The notes beneath the pieces are model-generated. The model searched no databases, had not been told where the DNA came from, and worked only from the letters and a program-made list of their open reading frames with translations. A DNA stretch of 6,284 bases from an uncultured Bacteroidota bacterium (GTDB lineage: Bacteria; Bacteroidota; Rhodothermia; Rhodothermales; UBA10348): contig CALBJU010000136.1 in assembly GCA_937893205.1 (NCBI GenBank), positions 1-6,284 on the forward strand, given 5' to 3'. Made by a program: the position numbers and the translations under genes. Shown piece by piece: positions 1 to 6,151 of the stretch; position 1 is the stretch's first letter; every line of letters starts with the position of its first letter.

Positions 1-91
1 CGGATTCGTTGCCCATCCAGGATCGCTCCCGAATGCGTCGATTGTCTTCGTAGACTTCGCGCAGTATATGTCCTTTATCTTCGGACGTCAT
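1..91 (-). CDS. Partial CDS, N-terminal 30 codons of an unrecognised protein
   Basis: Reading the minus strand from an ATG at 91-89 gives 30 uninterrupted codons to the window edge. The peptide begins MTSEDKGHILREVYEDNRR and continues with a charged, helix-like stretch (IRERSWMGNES). It lies 106 bp downstream of, and in the same direction as, the EF-G paralogue, so it could be the next gene in that direction. An AT-rich stretch (TATAAAATAGTATAC on the minus strand) sits just upstream, but there is no clear SD sequence. I do not recognise the family. The plus strand is also open in the antisense register here, so codon structure alone does not settle the strand. The minus reading is preferred because it starts with ATG next to an intergenic region and its composition looks like a soluble protein. 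Confidence 0.42.
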   Translation of the reverse strand, partial: MTSEDKGHILREVYEDNRRIRERSWMGNES

Positions 92-127
92 ATCGTGATG
101 ATCGATCGTATACTATTTTATAGCAAT

Positions 128-144
128 CGAGTCGAATTCACTCG
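128..144. repeat. Near-palindrome, possible operator
   Basis: CGAGT (128-132) and ACTCG (140-144) are inverted arms around CGAATTC, which itself contains the palindrome GAATTC. It lies just upstream, on the minus strand, of an AT-rich TATAAAAT stretch and the candidate gene starting at 91. A regulator site is possible, but the arms are only 5 bp long and chance is not excluded. Confidence 0.25.
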
Positions 145-153
145 TTCATAGCG

Positions 154-183
154 GCTGGTCCCGCATCACGATGGGTCACCAGC
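154..183. repeat. Inverted repeat after the EF-G paralogue stop
   Basis: GCTGGT (154-159) pairs with ACCAGC (178-183). Further partial pairing inside (CC with GG, CAT with ATG) would give a bulged hairpin. It lies 14 bp past the stop codon of the minus-strand EF-G paralogue. There is no T-run on either side, so it is not a standard intrinsic terminator. It could be a 3'-end stabilising hairpin. Confidence 0.3.
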
Positions 184-197
184 GAGAATGTATCTGA

Positions 198-2318
198 TCA
201 GGCTTCCGCGAGGGCTGCAGATTCCGCTATGACAGATTCCTGTACGTTACGTGGCATCATTTCGTAACGAGTAAACGAAGAGCTATGGAGTCCTCTCCCC
301 TGAGTCATCGAGCGCAGTGAAGTTGAATACCTGTACAGTTCAGCTTCCGGCACCTGTGCCAGGATTTTCTGAAAGACTCCTTCAATCTCCATCCCCTGTA
401 TTCGGGCTCGTCGTGTATTCATGTCTCCCATCACCTCGCCCGTGTAGGACTCTGGTACCAGAACCTCCACGTCGTGAATCGGCTCGAGAAGAACAGGACT
501 GGCTTTGCGGAACGCATCTTGAAAGCAGGCGCGAGCCGCAGATTTGAAAGCAGCTTCGTTGGAATCTACCGGGTGCATTGAACCGTCAAAAATGACCACA
601 CGAACATCGCCCACCGGATATCCCGCAATGGGTCCACGAGCACAGGCTTCCAATACTCCCTTCTGAATCGCGCCGAAGAAGCGGCGCATGTCTATCACCC
701 CACCCACTATGGCGTCGATGAAGTAAACCTTTGATCCCCAGGACGTGGTGTGGGTGTGTTCTCCACGAACCTTGATATCTGGAGTCGGCTTGAACTCTTT
801 GTCTGCAGGCTCCACGAAGAGACTGAGGTCGGCAAACTGTCCGGCACCACCGGTCTGTTTTTTGTGACGATACTTGGATCGGGCGTGGGCATGGACGGTT
901 TCGCGGTACGCAACTTTCGGTCTCACAAATTGAATATCCACTCCAAACCGGTTCTTGAGTCGATATTTCGCTATCTCAAGCTGCATTTCGCCCTGGGCGC
1001 CAATAACCAACTGATTCAGATGCTGATCATGCGTGATCGTAAGAGATGGATCTTCTTCGTGCAGCTGGTGCAGCCCCTGAGCCAACTTGTCTTCCTCTCC
1101 TTCCCGGGTAGCGATGACCGCCATTGAGTAGCGGGGTTTGGGAAATTCAATTTTCTCCATCACAATACTGCTTCCCTTGCGGTGGAGTGTATCGTTGGTA
1201 TGGGAATTCTTGAGCTTGACCAGCGCTCCCAGATCACCTGCATACATCTTATCGACCGGCTCACGCAGATGGCCGTTAATGACAAAAAGTTGACCCAACC
1301 GCTCCGTGACTCCCGTAGAAGCGTTCACCACATCCATTCCGTTCGAGAGCATTCCCGAGTACATGCGGAAGAATGAATAGTCGCCAACGTGGGCCTCGGC
1401 CATCGTGTGATAGATCAACGCCACCGGCTCACCGCTTGAGTCAGGTTTGATGGTACCTCCTCCTTGGGTCTTCGCCTCGGGCATCTGGTTGGGCGTCGGG
1501 CATACATTCCCAATGAACTCCATCAGGCGCGACACGCCGATGTTGAGTGTGGCACTTGTCAAGAAAATGGGGAACAGCTGGTGGCGAATCATGGCTTCGC
1601 GCAAGCCGGTTCGCATTTCGTCTTCGGACAATGTGCCCTTGTCGAAATAGAGCTCCATCAGGCTTTCGTCGTTCTCCGCGATGTTTTCGACCAGATCATT
1701 GTGGAGTTGTTCAGCTTCAGCCGCAAACTCCTCGTCGATGTCACTCAGAGTCATTTTGCCCTTATCGTCAAACGTAAGTTGCTTCATGAGCAGTACGTCT
1801 ATGATTGATCGGCTGCCGCCTCCCACCGGAAGCTGAACCACTGTAGCGCCGCGACCGAAACGATCTTTGATCTGAGAGACCAGGTCTCTAAAGTCGGTTT
1901 TGGCCTTGTCGAGTTGATTGATGACGAACATCGAAGGGATGCTCTCTCTGACCGCGGAACGCCACGCCAGCTCAGTTCCTACCTGTACGCCGTCTGCAGC
2001 ATTGATGAGAAACAGAGCTGAATCAGCGACGTGGAGGGAAGCCGCTACTTCACTGACAAAATCGGGGTAACCCGGGGTATCGATTACATTTAATTTATTA
2101 CCGGCAAACTCCACATGGAGCAGTGAAGCGAACACCGACATCTCACGTTCTTTTTCACTCGGATGGTAGTCGCTGACCGTTGTGCCTTCTTCGATCGTTC
2201 CCATGCGCTGAAGTGCTCCTGTCGCCAGGAGCATGGCCTCAGCCAGCATTGTCTTTCCGCTCCCCTGGTGTCCGACCAGCGCAACGTTGCGAATGTGATC
2301 GGCATCGTAAATCTTCAT
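198..2318 (-). CDS. fusA2: Elongation factor G paralogue (EF-G-2-like translational GTPase)
   Basis: A 706-residue cytoplasmic GTPase with the full EF-G domain order. The G domain has the P-loop GHQGSGKT (16-23), DTPGYPDF (80-87), NQLDK (134-138) and SAT (255-257). Domain II is about 295-390 and domain III starts near FPKPRYSM (392). Domain IV includes KKQTGGAGQFADL (about 486-498) and GYPVGDVRV with DGSMHPVDSNEAAF. Domain V starts at about 612 (EPIHDVEVLVPE, then GDMNTRRARIQGME). Housekeeping EF-G normally has AHIDAGKT, DTPGHVDF and NKMD. The GHxGSGKT P-loop, Tyr at the G3 histidine position and NQLD instead place this in the EF-G-2-like subfamily, of which a Thermus thermophilus protein has a known structure. 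The usual switch I RGIT reads REMS. An ATG pair lies at 2321-2316; the second was chosen because GGGG sits 6 nt upstream and the family typically starts MK.Y....IRNVALVGH. The frame runs back to a TTG at 2408, but that 30-residue extension is unlike the family. Its role in translation is inferred; it need not replace canonical EF-G. Confidence 0.93.
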   Translation of the reverse strand: MKIYDADHIRNVALVGHQGSGKTMLAEAMLLATGALQRMGTIEEGTTVSDYHPSEKEREMSVFASLLHVEFAGNKLNVIDTPGYPDFVSEVAASLHVADSALFLINAADGVQVGTELAWRSAVRESIPSMFVINQLDKAKTDFRDLVSQIKDRFGRGATVVQLPVGGGSRSIIDVLLMKQLTFDDKGKMTLSDIDEEFAAEAEQLHNDLVENIAENDESLMELYFDKGTLSEDEMRTGLREAMIRHQLFPIFLTSATLNIGVSRLMEFIGNVCPTPNQMPEAKTQGGGTIKPDSSGEPVALIYHTMAEAHVGDYSFFRMYSGMLSNGMDVVNASTGVTERLGQLFVINGHLREPVDKMYAGDLGALVKLKNSHTNDTLHRKGSSIVMEKIEFPKPRYSMAVIATREGEEDKLAQGLHQLHEEDPSLTITHDQHLNQLVIGAQGEMQLEIAKYRLKNRFGVDIQFVRPKVAYRETVHAHARSKYRHKKQTGGAGQFADLSLFVEPADKEFKPTPDIKVRGEHTHTTSWGSKVYFIDAIVGGVIDMRRFFGAIQKGVLEACARGPIAGYPVGDVRVVIFDGSMHPVDSNEAAFKSAARACFQDAFRKASPVLLEPIHDVEVLVPESYTGEVMGDMNTRRARIQGMEIEGVFQKILAQVPEAELYRYSTSLRSMTQGRGLHSSSFTRYEMMPRNVQESVIAESAALAEA

Positions 2319-2370
2319 CATGTGCCCCAGTTGTGAATTACTCAACGACTCTGCAGAAAACAGGGCTGAT

Positions 2371-2398
2371 AAGATACACTTGTCAACAGAATTATCAA
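2371..2398 (-). promoter_or_regulatory. Candidate sigma-70-type promoter for the EF-G paralogue
   Basis: On the minus strand TTGATA (2398-2393) and TATCTT (2376-2371) are separated by 16 nt and fit -35 and -10 boxes. Transcription would start about 45 nt before the ATG at 2318. A perfect TTGACA lies inside the spacer but has no good -10 at 17 nt. If the organism uses the Bacteroidota-type promoter consensus instead, this match would be accidental. Confidence 0.38.
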
Positions 2399-2399
2399 C
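2380..2399. repeat. 12-bp-spaced direct repeat in the divergent promoter region
   Basis: TTGTCAAC (2380-2387) and TTATCAAC (2392-2399) match at 7 of 8 positions, with starts 12 bp apart. They overlap the candidate promoter of the minus-strand EF-G paralogue and lie 122 bp before the tsaB start. The arrangement could bind a regulator on one face of the helix. It may equally be a by-product of AT-rich promoter sequence. Confidence 0.35.
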
Positions 2400-2511
2400 C
2401 CAGCTCAAACTCGCATTATGATAGCCTAAAAGCCTATTTTTATGGATCTTTCAGCCACCCTCGTCCATGTGCTCGAAAGAGGAGATCTACACTTTACCTT
2501 GTGAACATCAT

Positions 2512-2516
2512 CAGGA
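2512..2516 (+). promoter_or_regulatory. Candidate ribosome binding site of tsaB
   Basis: CAGGA lies 4 nt before the GTG at 2521 and is the only SD-like element at usable distance from the position where TsaB homology begins. A stronger purine run (AAAGAGGAGAT, 2477-2485) lies upstream but has no in-frame start codon at proper spacing. Confidence 0.4.
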
Positions 2517-2520
2517 CTAC

Positions 2521-3210
2521 GTGAACTCATTTCTGGCCATAGAAACGACTTCAGATATCTGTAGCGTCGCTTTGATTCAGCGAGCAGACACGCGCGTGCT
2601 GGAAACGACCCAGAAGAGAGTCCAGGCTCGAGAGCTGATTCCTATGGTGAAGCGGCTGCTGGATGAGAGTGAATCGCCGCCGACGGGTATTGCTGTTTCA
2701 GCTGGTCCCGGTTCTTATACGGGTTTACGAATCGGAGTAGCGTCAGCAAAGGGGCTCGCCTGGTCGATGGGGCTGCCTCTATTCGCCGTCTCGTCTCTCG
2801 AATCGCAGGCCGCCCGGTTGAAAAACGACCTTTCATTGAACGCAGGGGTGCGAATCACGTCAATCATTCGGGCGCGCGACGACGAAGTGTTTATGGGAAG
2901 GTTTGAAGTATCTGAACTGGGACTATCGCGGTTGGCGCCTGATTCGCCCAAGCACATCGAAAATGTGGCGCCGGGCACCGGTGAATTCCTGATTTCACAC
3001 GACACGGATCTCCTGGAGCAGTTTTCATGTGCTGATTCTGATTTTCAGTGCGCCCTAACACCCCTCAGTGCCACCAATCTCGCGGCCCTCCTGCTGAATC
3101 AGCACGAAGTTTATCGCGTACAAGAGCTATCTTCCTTCGAGCCCTTTTACCTGCGTGACTTCGTCGCAAAAAAAGCCGTGCGAAGTATCTTCGATCGAAT
3201 TCCGTTCTAA
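2521..3210 (+). CDS. tsaB: tRNA threonylcarbamoyladenosine biosynthesis protein TsaB
   Basis: A 229-residue cytoplasmic protein of the TsaB (YeaZ) family. TsaB pairs with TsaD, together with TsaE, to transfer the threonylcarbamoyl group to A37 of ANN-decoding tRNAs; it is the non-catalytic scaffold. The ASKHA-type N-terminus FLAIETTSDICSVAL (residues 4-18) and the signature GPGSYTGLRIG (62-72) followed by AKGLAW are clear. QARELIPMV (35-43) matches the usual helix with LLPxI. The family's common DARxxEVY motif appears here as RARDDEVF (117-124), with Arg replacing the first Asp. The start is set at GTG 2521, because the open frame from ATG 2467 adds 18 residues that do not resemble the family and has no SD. 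The stop is 33 bp before accD, so the two are probably cotranscribed. TsaD and TsaE are not in this window. Confidence 0.93.
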   Translation: MNSFLAIETTSDICSVALIQRADTRVLETTQKRVQARELIPMVKRLLDESESPPTGIAVSAGPGSYTGLRIGVASAKGLAWSMGLPLFAVSSLESQAARLKNDLSLNAGVRITSIIRARDDEVFMGRFEVSELGLSRLAPDSPKHIENVAPGTGEFLISHDTDLLEQFSCADSDFQCALTPLSATNLAALLLNQHEVYRVQELSSFEPFYLRDFVAKKAVRSIFDRIPF

Positions 3211-3243
3211 CTGACTCGTTTTCACACCCAACCCGATTACAGG

Positions 3244-4137
3244 ATGCCCTGGTTCAAGAGAAAATCAGCCGGAATAAAAACGGCCAGTAGCGCGCGCAAT
3301 GAGGTCCCGGACGGACAATGGGTTAAATGCCCCGGTTGCTCTGAAACAGTAAACCGCAGAGAGCTGGAAAAGCAGCGGATGGTCTGTCCGAAGTGCGACT
3401 ATCATTTCAAGATGTCCAGCACAGGCTATTTCGAATTGCTCTTTGACGGAAAGTATGAGCTGTTCGACACGAATCTTCAAGCGCTGGACCCTCTGGAATT
3501 CACGGACCGGAAAGCATACACAGATCGGCTCGAAGCCGCGCGTGCCAAGACGGGGCAAATGGATGCGGCACAGGCCGCCGTCGGTGAAATGGGTGGCCAT
3601 CCCATCTCGATTTCAGCGATGGATTTTTCCTTCATTGGTGGATCCATGGGATCTGTGGTCGGTGAAATCGTGGCCCGTTCGATCAGACGTGGATATGAGC
3701 GAGGCATGCCGGTGATGGTGATCACGCAAAGTGGTGGTGCCAGAATGATGGAAGGTGCGCTCAGCCTTATGCAGATGGCCAAGACGAGTGCGCATCTCAC
3801 GAAGCTGTCCGAGGCCGGCCTACCTTTTTTCGTACTGCTGACCAATCCGACAACAGGCGGAGTTACGGCTTCATTTGCTATGCTGGGCGACGTGCATATT
3901 GCAGAACCTGGTGCGCTGATTGCGTTTGCCGGTCCGCGCGTGATCAGGGAAACGATGGGTCAGGATCTGCCGGAAGGATTCCAAACCTCAGAATTCCTGA
4001 AAGAAGGAGGATTTGTAGATCTGATCATCGATAGGAGAACCCTTAGAGAGGAAGTGATCCACCTGTTGGACCTGCTCATGGAGAAAGATTCGACGAAGAC
4101 GAAGACGAAGCGCAAACCGAAGAAGCAGAAGGCGTAA
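3244..4137 (+). CDS. accD: Acetyl-CoA carboxylase carboxyltransferase subunit beta (AccD)
   Basis: A 297-residue protein. With AccA it forms the carboxyltransferase that moves CO2 from carboxybiotin to acetyl-CoA, making malonyl-CoA for fatty-acid synthesis. The start MPWFKRKSAGIKT is typical of the family and fixes the ATG, although AGG abuts it with no spacing. The N-terminal zinc ribbon has Cys29, Cys32, Cys48 and Cys51. The crotonase-fold core shows GGSMGSVVGE (132-141), SGGARMMEG (163-171), TTGGVTAS (203-210), AFAGPRVI (227-234) and LPEGFQTSEFL (242-252). The conserved part ends near residue 280. It is followed by a Lys/Thr-rich tail (KTKTKRKPKKQKA) encoded in part by a hexamer repeat. 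Another frame is open across this tail, so the true C-terminus is uncertain. The gene lies 33 bp after tsaB and is followed by a strong terminator; accA is not in the window. Confidence 0.96.
   Translation: MPWFKRKSAGIKTASSARNEVPDGQWVKCPGCSETVNRRELEKQRMVCPKCDYHFKMSSTGYFELLFDGKYELFDTNLQALDPLEFTDRKAYTDRLEAARAKTGQMDAAQAAVGEMGGHPISISAMDFSFIGGSMGSVVGEIVARSIRRGYERGMPVMVITQSGGARMMEGALSLMQMAKTSAHLTKLSEAGLPFFVLLTNPTTGGVTASFAMLGDVHIAEPGALIAFAGPRVIRETMGQDLPEGFQTSEFLKEGGFVDLIIDRRTLREEVIHLLDLLMEKDSTKTKTKRKPKKQKA
4093..4110 (+). repeat. Hexanucleotide repeat ACGAAG x3 in the accD tail
   Basis: Three perfect copies of ACGAAG. In the accD frame they encode Thr-Lys pairs; one base back they encode Asp-Glu pairs. 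Changes of whole units by slippage would keep either frame. Confidence 0.8.
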
Positions 4138-4152
4138 CAGCGACCAGCAGCC

Positions 4153-4176
4153 CTGCGGGGAGCGCTGCGGGGAGCG
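4153..4176 (+). repeat. Tandem 12-mer CTGCGGGGAGCG x2 just after accD
   Basis: Two perfect adjacent copies begin 16 bp after the accD stop. The unit is a multiple of three and in the alternative frame it encodes PAGS then AAGS. This is unusual for plain intergenic DNA and ties in with the suspected frameshift in the accD tail. Confidence 0.8.
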
Positions 4177-4241
4177 GTCAGAATACCAAGGCTAGAGGCG
4201 GCGATTCGCAGAGGAGCGGCGCCAGAAATTCCGTAAAAAAC

Positions 4242-4276
4242 GAAAAGCCCGGCGCACCCACTTCGCCGGGCTTTTC
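4242..4276 (+). terminator. Intrinsic terminator of tsaB-accD
   Basis: GAAAAGCCCGGCG (4242-4254) is perfectly complementary to CGCCGGGCTTTTC (4264-4276), giving a 13-bp stem with a 9-nt loop and a T-rich 3' side (CTTTTCTATTT). The A-tract on the left arm (TAAAAAAC at 4234-4241) would give a U-run on the opposite strand, so it could work in both directions. It ends about 140 bp after the annotated accD stop, a fairly long 3' trailer. Confidence 0.87.
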
Positions 4277-4577
4277 TATTTGCAGCTACTGAAGTTAAAA
4301 TGCCTTATCAGAGAGGCCTTGAGTAGCTCACCCGTCGGCATAATAGGATTACTGACCGACCCTCGATTCATCTACGCGCTGAACCGTCATATCAAGTGAG
4401 TGAACGGCAGAAGCCCCGGCCGGATCGGCAAAGATCACGATGACTTAAATCGCGCTTCCCGATTGTCGATATAGAGTGCAGAATCAATTGAAAGAAGGCA
4501 ATGGGTCTTGACTTCCTCGGTTCGGGGAATGTTTTCAGGATTCGGTCCGAGAAAAGGACTTGCCGCTTCAAAATGTT

Positions 4578-6050
4578 ATGCTACACTCTGCACGTACATA
4601 CTTGTTTGCGCTCATTCTGGGCGTTTCTGCACTGTCCGCTCCTGACGCCCTGTCAGCCGCAGAAGGTCCAGAGGTCCGCGTTCACATTATGAATAGCATG
4701 GATCTTAACATGATGTCGGTCACCGCCCGGAATGGCTCGGTCCAGATCATAAGCAGAGGAATCTCATTTTCAGTCCGGGCAGGCGAAACCATCCGTATCA
4801 CTCGCCGCGGCAGTGAGGTTCAAGTAAAAGCCGGCCGGAGAACGATTAAAAGTTCGTTTGTAACGATAAAAGGCGCTCCAGGAGGGTCTTTTACCATCCA
4901 GGTCCCGACCTCTTCGGGAAGCCGGACGTACTCCGGATCTCTTGAAATTCGCACCGATCGATCAAATTCGGAGCTTCAGATCGTAAATCTGGTTCCGCTG
5001 GAAGACTACGTTGCTTCCGTCGTGGGTTCAGAATATGGGCTCGATGACCTGCAGGGAGCCAAAGCGATGGCGATTGTCGCCCGCACGTACGCACTTCACG
5101 CGCTTCAGCAGGGCAAAAGTCTGCTGGACGATGAGCGCTCACAGGTATATCAAGGTCTGTCTCATGCGACAACCGCTTCAAGACGCGCTGCACTGGAAAC
5201 CGCAGGTCAGGTGTTGAAATACCGCGGAAACCTTATTGAAGCTGTTTATTCGGCTTCCAACGGCGGTCGTAGCGCCACGAACGAGAGTATCTGGGGGTCT
5301 AAGCCGCTTCCCTATCTGAGATCGCGCAAGGATCCTTTCGATACGAAAACATCCCCATATGCGTCCTGGTCCTGGTCGGTTGACGAAAGCAAGTTATTGA
5401 AGGCACTTTCACGCGCCTACGGTTTTAGCGTCAAGAAGGTGAAGATCAGCAGCAGCAAAGAGGGTCGTGTGGAAGAGGTACGTCTGGATGGGAAAAGTAC
5501 GTCCCGTGAGATATCGGGATCATCTTTCCGAGCGACAGTTGCCAGGGCATTTGGTGGCCGAACTCTGCGCAGCACTTATTTCAGTGTGAAGAAGCGCAGG
5601 GGCTCTTATACATTCGACGGTCACGGGTTCGGCCACGGTGTTGGTCTCAGCCAATGGGGTGCCCACGGCATGGCCTTAGCGGGTCGCTCTTTCAGCCAGA
5701 TTCTGGATTTCTATTACTCCGGAACCAAACTGGAGCGGATTGCATCTTCTGACGCAGACTTTTCTGCTGTTGAAGTTACCGTGCTTTCCGGCCCGTCTCA
5801 GACTCGCTCTTCGGAGCCTGTTATTTCAAATGCTGGTTCTCGATCTTTGACCGGGAAGTCAGCGTCTCTGCAGAGAGTATCGAACAGATCTGCCACTCCT
5901 AAAGAAAAAAGATCAACTATTTCCACCACCGACTCTGGTAGGACCATATCCGCCAAAAACGTTTGGGGATCGTCTAAAAAGGGCGATACTGATCCCAAGG
6001 TGGAAACGAAGAGAACCTCGAAAAAGCGCACCAGTCGCAGTGGGTGGTAG
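4578..6050 (+). CDS. Secreted SpoIID/LytB-domain protein with a cationic C-terminal tail
   Basis: A 490-residue protein from ATG 4578. A signal peptide is visible: Arg6, a hydrophobic core at 8-21 (YLFALILGVSAL...), and likely cleavage after Ala27 (LSA/AEG). Residues about 30-125 are beta-rich. The SpoIID domain follows: VPLEDYVASVVGSEYG (139-154), AIVARTYAL (165-173), QVYQG (189-193), YSASNGGRSATNESIWG (224-240) and FGHGVGLSQWGAHGMA (351-366). Glu152 matches the position of the catalytic Glu of the LEDYxxxVVxxE motif. SpoIID of Bacillus cleaves glycan strands lacking stem peptides; non-sporulating bacteria carry relatives likely to act on peptidoglycan in the envelope. Residues about 388-490 form a Ser/Thr/Lys/Arg-rich low-complexity tail ending KKRTSRSGW, perhaps binding the cell wall. 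A TTG at 4560 adds six residues and sits only 1 nt after AAAAGGA; ATG 4578 was preferred because it opens the signal peptide, although it lacks an SD. Cell division and sporulation partners are not nearby. Confidence 0.88.
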   Translation: MLHSARTYLFALILGVSALSAPDALSAAEGPEVRVHIMNSMDLNMMSVTARNGSVQIISRGISFSVRAGETIRITRRGSEVQVKAGRRTIKSSFVTIKGAPGGSFTIQVPTSSGSRTYSGSLEIRTDRSNSELQIVNLVPLEDYVASVVGSEYGLDDLQGAKAMAIVARTYALHALQQGKSLLDDERSQVYQGLSHATTASRRAALETAGQVLKYRGNLIEAVYSASNGGRSATNESIWGSKPLPYLRSRKDPFDTKTSPYASWSWSVDESKLLKALSRAYGFSVKKVKISSSKEGRVEEVRLDGKSTSREISGSSFRATVARAFGGRTLRSTYFSVKKRRGSYTFDGHGFGHGVGLSQWGAHGMALAGRSFSQILDFYYSGTKLERIASSDADFSAVEVTVLSGPSQTRSSEPVISNAGSRSLTGKSASLQRVSNRSATPKEKRSTISTTDSGRTISAKNVWGSSKKGDTDPKVETKRTSKKRTSRSGW

Positions 6051-6066
6051 ATCCCCGTCTCAGGCG

Positions 6067-6084
6067 TCATTCATACTGGAATGA
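6067..6084. repeat. Small hairpin in the convergent intergenic region
   Basis: TCATTC (6067-6072) pairs with GAATGA (6079-6084) around a 6-nt loop, 16 bp after the stop of the SpoIID-family gene. The stem is AT-rich and no T-run follows, so it is only a weak terminator candidate. Confidence 0.25.
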
Positions 6085-6104
6085 TTGCACAGAAGAAACT
6101 ACTG

Positions 6105-6151
6105 ATAGCCATTCTGTCTCCAAGCGTAGATTCAAGCTGTTTGCTGGCTAT
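6105..6151. repeat. Inverted repeat spanning the stop of the convergent partial gene
   Basis: ATAGCCA (6105-6111) is the exact reverse complement of TGGCTAT (6145-6151), which contains the stop codon of the minus-strand gene. The loop is 33 nt, too long for a standard terminator. It may be chance or part of a larger 3'-end fold between the two convergent genes. Confidence 0.25.

Larger units (their letters stand above)
4138..4577. other. Intergenic region between accD and the SpoIID-family gene
   Basis: These 440 bp contain the 12-mer repeat, the terminator, and about 300 bp with no supported gene. The frame one base back from accD runs open into the region until TGA at 4290-4292. On the minus strand, two short open stretches (4438-4575 and 4352-4444) meet out of frame and read like protein; they might be remains of a decayed gene. 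A plus-strand ATG at 4501 after AGAAGG opens 63 codons that overlap the next gene in another frame and resemble nothing I know. A TTGACT (4508-4513) could be a -35 box for the SpoIID-family gene, but no good -10 follows. No tRNA or riboswitch fold was evident by eye. Confidence 0.5.

Noticed and set aside
750..1127. Plus-strand open frame of 125 codons inside the EF-G paralogue
   Set aside because: It is antisense to a fully conserved EF-G coding region, shows no family resemblance, and is best explained as a shadow frame.
1464..1808. Plus-strand open frame of 114 codons
   Set aside because: It lies antisense within the G domain and domain II of the EF-G paralogue, with no recognisable motif.
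2380..2400. DnaA-box-like sequences suggesting an origin
   Set aside because: TTGTCAACA and TTATCAACC each differ from TTATCCACA at two positions, only two are present, and no origin-associated gene is nearby.
2319..2408. TTG start at 2408 extending the EF-G paralogue by 30 residues
   Set aside because: The extension does not resemble the family, and the candidate -10 and -35 boxes would fall inside it.
2423..2436. AGCCTA repeated twice with an 8-bp period before a T-run
   Set aside because: It is too short to distinguish from chance, and there is no stem long enough for a terminator.
2180..2524. Plus-strand open frame of 114 codons crossing the divergent promoter
   Set aside because: It starts antisense to the P-loop region, covers the promoter and ends at the tsaB start; the product looks like random translation.
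4501..4692. 63-codon plus-strand ORF overlapping the SpoIID-family start
   Set aside because: It has ATG after AGAAGG but only 2 nt of spacing, overlaps the signal-peptide region of a convincing gene in another frame, and its product has no recognisable features.
5798..6070. Minus-strand open frame of 90 codons over the tail of the SpoIID-family gene
   Set aside because: It is antisense to the low-complexity tail, whose biased codons leave the opposite strand open; no family resemblance was seen.
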